A stretch of DNA of 8,370 nucleotides from JACPAB01 sp964366725. Its GTDB lineage: Bacteria; Patescibacteriota; Minisyncoccia; 2-02-FULL-40-12; GWA2-44-9. Position numbers and translations under genes: made by a program. Below the pieces are notes generated by a model, which did not search any database, was not told the origin of the DNA, and was given only the letters and a program-made list of their open reading frames with translations. The number at the start of each line of letters is the position of its first letter. The first letter of the stretch is position 1. The stretch lies in contig CAYIUL010000020.1 in NCBI GenBank assembly GCA_964366725.1, positions 1-8,370 on the forward strand, written 5' to 3'. Positions 7,987 to 8,370 of this stretch are shown piece after piece.

Positions 7987-7992
7987 ATTCTA
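7987..7992 (-). promoter_or_regulatory. Possible -10 element for the 7980-to-rodA unit
   Basis: The minus strand reads TAGAAT, five of six matches to TATAAT, ending 6 nt before the ATG at 7980. A start about 7 nt downstream would give a nearly leaderless transcript, which would explain the missing Shine-Dalgarno. The -35 side is only a T-rich stretch. The box lies in a 5-bp inverted repeat, TGTAG (7980-7984) and CTACA (7990-7994). Confidence 0.3.
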
Positions 7993-8010
7993 CACAAAAT
8001 TTAAGTAAAT

Positions 8011-8030
8011 AAAAACGAGCACATTCGTGA
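8011..8030 (-). terminator. Weak terminator-like end after the 5S-like unit
   Basis: On the minus strand ACGAATGTGCTCGT can form a 4-bp stem (ACGA/TCGT) followed directly by a T-run (TTTT). The stem is too short to be convincing on its own; position just downstream of the 5S-like 3' end is the main support. Confidence 0.25.
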
Positions 8031-8096
8031 GCATTGTAGGGCAGCTACCTACTTTCGCCGGATGAGTCCGACTATCATGGGCCTTAAGGAATTTCA

Positions 8097-8155
8097 TCCC
8101 GCACCAAGCTCTTCCGCTGACCGCCATTCAGAAAAGGGGCGGGCTTGGTGCGGGA
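8097..8155. repeat. Perfect-stem hairpin insert within the 5S-like unit (helix III 3' side)
   Basis: Perfect 13-bp inverted repeat TCCCGCACCAAGC (8097-8109) and GCTTGGTGCGGGA (8143-8155), enclosing 33 nt that contain a second 5-bp stem (CCGCC 8121-8125, GGCGG 8138-8142). It separates AGAAG from TGAAA, which are adjacent in ordinary 5S rRNA. Its outer bases and an internal stretch (8110-8135) resemble the rpoC element at 607-674: both begin TCTTC and end TCAGAAAA over 26 positions. Confidence 0.75.
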
Positions 8156-8179
8156 CTTCGCTTCTGATGTTCGAATGGG

Positions 8180-8271
8180 GCTCGAGCCAACTGCTTGGCT
8201 CGAGCGGGAGTTTTAGGCGGAGCTCCTGCGGAGCCGTTAAAAAACTCACGGGCTTTTGCCAAAGGCAAAAG
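8180..8271. repeat. Cluster of three hairpins within the 5S-like unit (helix III 5' side)
   Basis: Three consecutive inverted repeats separate two 5S blocks. The first is an 11-bp perfect stem GCTCGAGCCAA/TTGGCTCGAGC (8180-8190, 8195-8205) with loop CTGC. The second is GAGTTTT/AAAACTC (8208-8214, 8241-8247) enclosing a smaller GCTCC-TGC-GGAGC hairpin (8222-8234) and two direct copies of GCGGAGC. The third is an 8-bp stem CTTTTGCC/GGCAAAAG with loop AAA (8253-8271). The last shares the core TGCCAAAGGCA with the rpoC palindromic element when both are read in the same gene-relative sense. Confidence 0.7.
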
Positions 8272-8287
8272 AGGTGGGACACAAAAT

Positions 8288-8314
8288 AAAAACCGAATTA
8301 TTTTCACAATCAGT
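8288..8314 (-). terminator. Likely intrinsic terminator of the upstream 5S gene
   Basis: On the minus strand, just after the 3' end of the partial 5S copy, ACTGA pairs with TCGGT (one G-T pair), optionally extended by two A-T pairs. The stem is followed by TTTTTATTTT. The stem is short and AT-rich, but the T-run and placement immediately downstream of an rRNA gene support termination. Confidence 0.45.
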
Positions 8315-8315
8315 A

Positions 8316-8370
8316 TAGGGCAGCTACCTACTTTCGCCGGATGAGTCCGACTATCATGGGCCTTAAGGAA
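8316..8370 (-). rRNA. rrf: 5S ribosomal RNA, 3' end (continues past the right edge)
   Basis: Minus strand reads TTCCTTAAGGCCCATGATAG, then the helix IV hairpin CGGA-CTCA-TCCG, then GCGAAAGTAGGTAGCTGCCC, which is the conserved 3' half of bacterial 5S rRNA (helix II 3' strand, helix IV, loop E, helix I 3' strand). The 5' half lies outside the window, so it cannot be seen whether this copy is a normal 5S or carries the same hairpin inserts as the neighbouring unit. By usual gene order a 23S gene would lie further to the right. It is identical to 8037-8091. Confidence 0.75.

Larger units (their letters stand above)
8037..8282 (-). rRNA. 5S rRNA-like unit interrupted by hairpins and lacking its 5' part (possible pseudogene)
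   Basis: Read on the minus strand, three blocks match 5S rRNA in the correct order. GTCCCACCT (8280-8272) matches the loop A/helix III start. CCCCATTCGAACATCAGAAG (8180-8161) matches the loop C segment CCCCATGCCGAACTCAGAAG of E. coli. The 3' half (8096-8037), from TGAAATTCCTTAAGGC to GTAGGTAGCTGCCCTA, contains an intact helix IV (GTCGGA-CTCA-TCCGGC) and loop E. Between blocks one and two lie about 91 nt of hairpins, and between two and three about 64 nt with a 13-bp perfect stem. Both insertion points fall on helix III. No upstream sequence complements the 3' end (AGCTGCCCTA), so helix I and the 5' strand of helix II cannot form. It is either a decayed or hybrid copy, or a 5S of unusual architecture. 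The 3' half is 100% identical over 55 nt to the partial copy at 8316-8370. Confidence 0.6.

Noticed and set aside
8050..8075. Plus-strand GGATGAGTCCGAC resembles the hammerhead ribozyme core CTGATGAGTCC.
   Set aside because: It is the reverse complement of conserved 5S rRNA helix IV; the rest of a hammerhead core (GAAA and cleavage site in place) is absent.
8094..8282. Open frames on both strands (about 62-75 codons) through the hairpin region.
   Set aside because: They run across 5S blocks and perfect inverted repeats, have no ribosome binding site or protein-like composition, and mirror each other because of the palindromes.
1..8370. CRISPR array, insertion sequence, tRNA gene or alternative genetic code.
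   Set aside because: No regularly spaced repeats, transposase or tRNA-like cloverleaf was seen, and conserved genes read without in-frame TGA.

Overview
The window looks like a chromosomal segment from a member of the Candidate Phyla Radiation (Patescibacteria), most likely Parcubacteria-like. Supporting signs are a compact RpoB of about 1,050 residues without the large insertions of proteobacterial RpoB, a small-cell gene order in which rodA and an orphan TsaB-like small ORF precede rpoB (no rplJ/rplL), and a single-helix-anchored protein of a style common in that group. The lineage is inferred from reading, not from a search. All complete genes end in TAA and there is no in-frame TGA in the conserved proteins, so the standard bacterial code fits.

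Every gene lies on the minus strand, so transcription runs from the right edge to the left. In that order: the 3' end of a 5S rRNA gene entering at the right edge (8316-8370); a weak terminator-like hairpin; a very unusual 5S-like unit (8037-8282) whose recognisable 5S blocks are split by perfect hairpins and which lacks the 5' part of a 5S; a 264-residue membrane-anchored protein of unknown function; rodA (SEDS peptidoglycan glycosyltransferase), overlapping it by 35 nt; an 89-residue TsaB-like small ORF; rpoB; and the first 813 codons of rpoC, cut by the left edge just inside the bridge helix.

Functionally this is a core-information segment (rRNA, RNA polymerase beta and beta') joined to a cell-wall synthesis gene. 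The tight spacing from 7980 down to 5844 suggests one transcription unit. rpoB and rpoC are close enough to be co-transcribed but are separated by a 76-bp imperfect palindrome that fills nearly all of their 86-nt gap and ends at the rpoC ribosome binding site.

The most noteworthy signal is a set of palindromic insertions in otherwise highly conserved genes. A 68-bp element with perfect 8-bp terminal inverted repeats (GTCCCGAT/ATCGGGAC) sits in frame in rpoC, adding about 23 residues just downstream of the catalytic NADFDGD motif. Comparable hairpin inserts interrupt the 5S-like unit, and one shares its GTCCCG-type terminus and an internal stretch with the rpoC element. This resembles the in-gene palindromic elements known from Rickettsia, here possibly in both a protein gene and an rRNA gene. 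The 5S part needs caution because an exact 55-bp repeat ends precisely at the window edge, which could mark a tandem 5S array or an assembly join.
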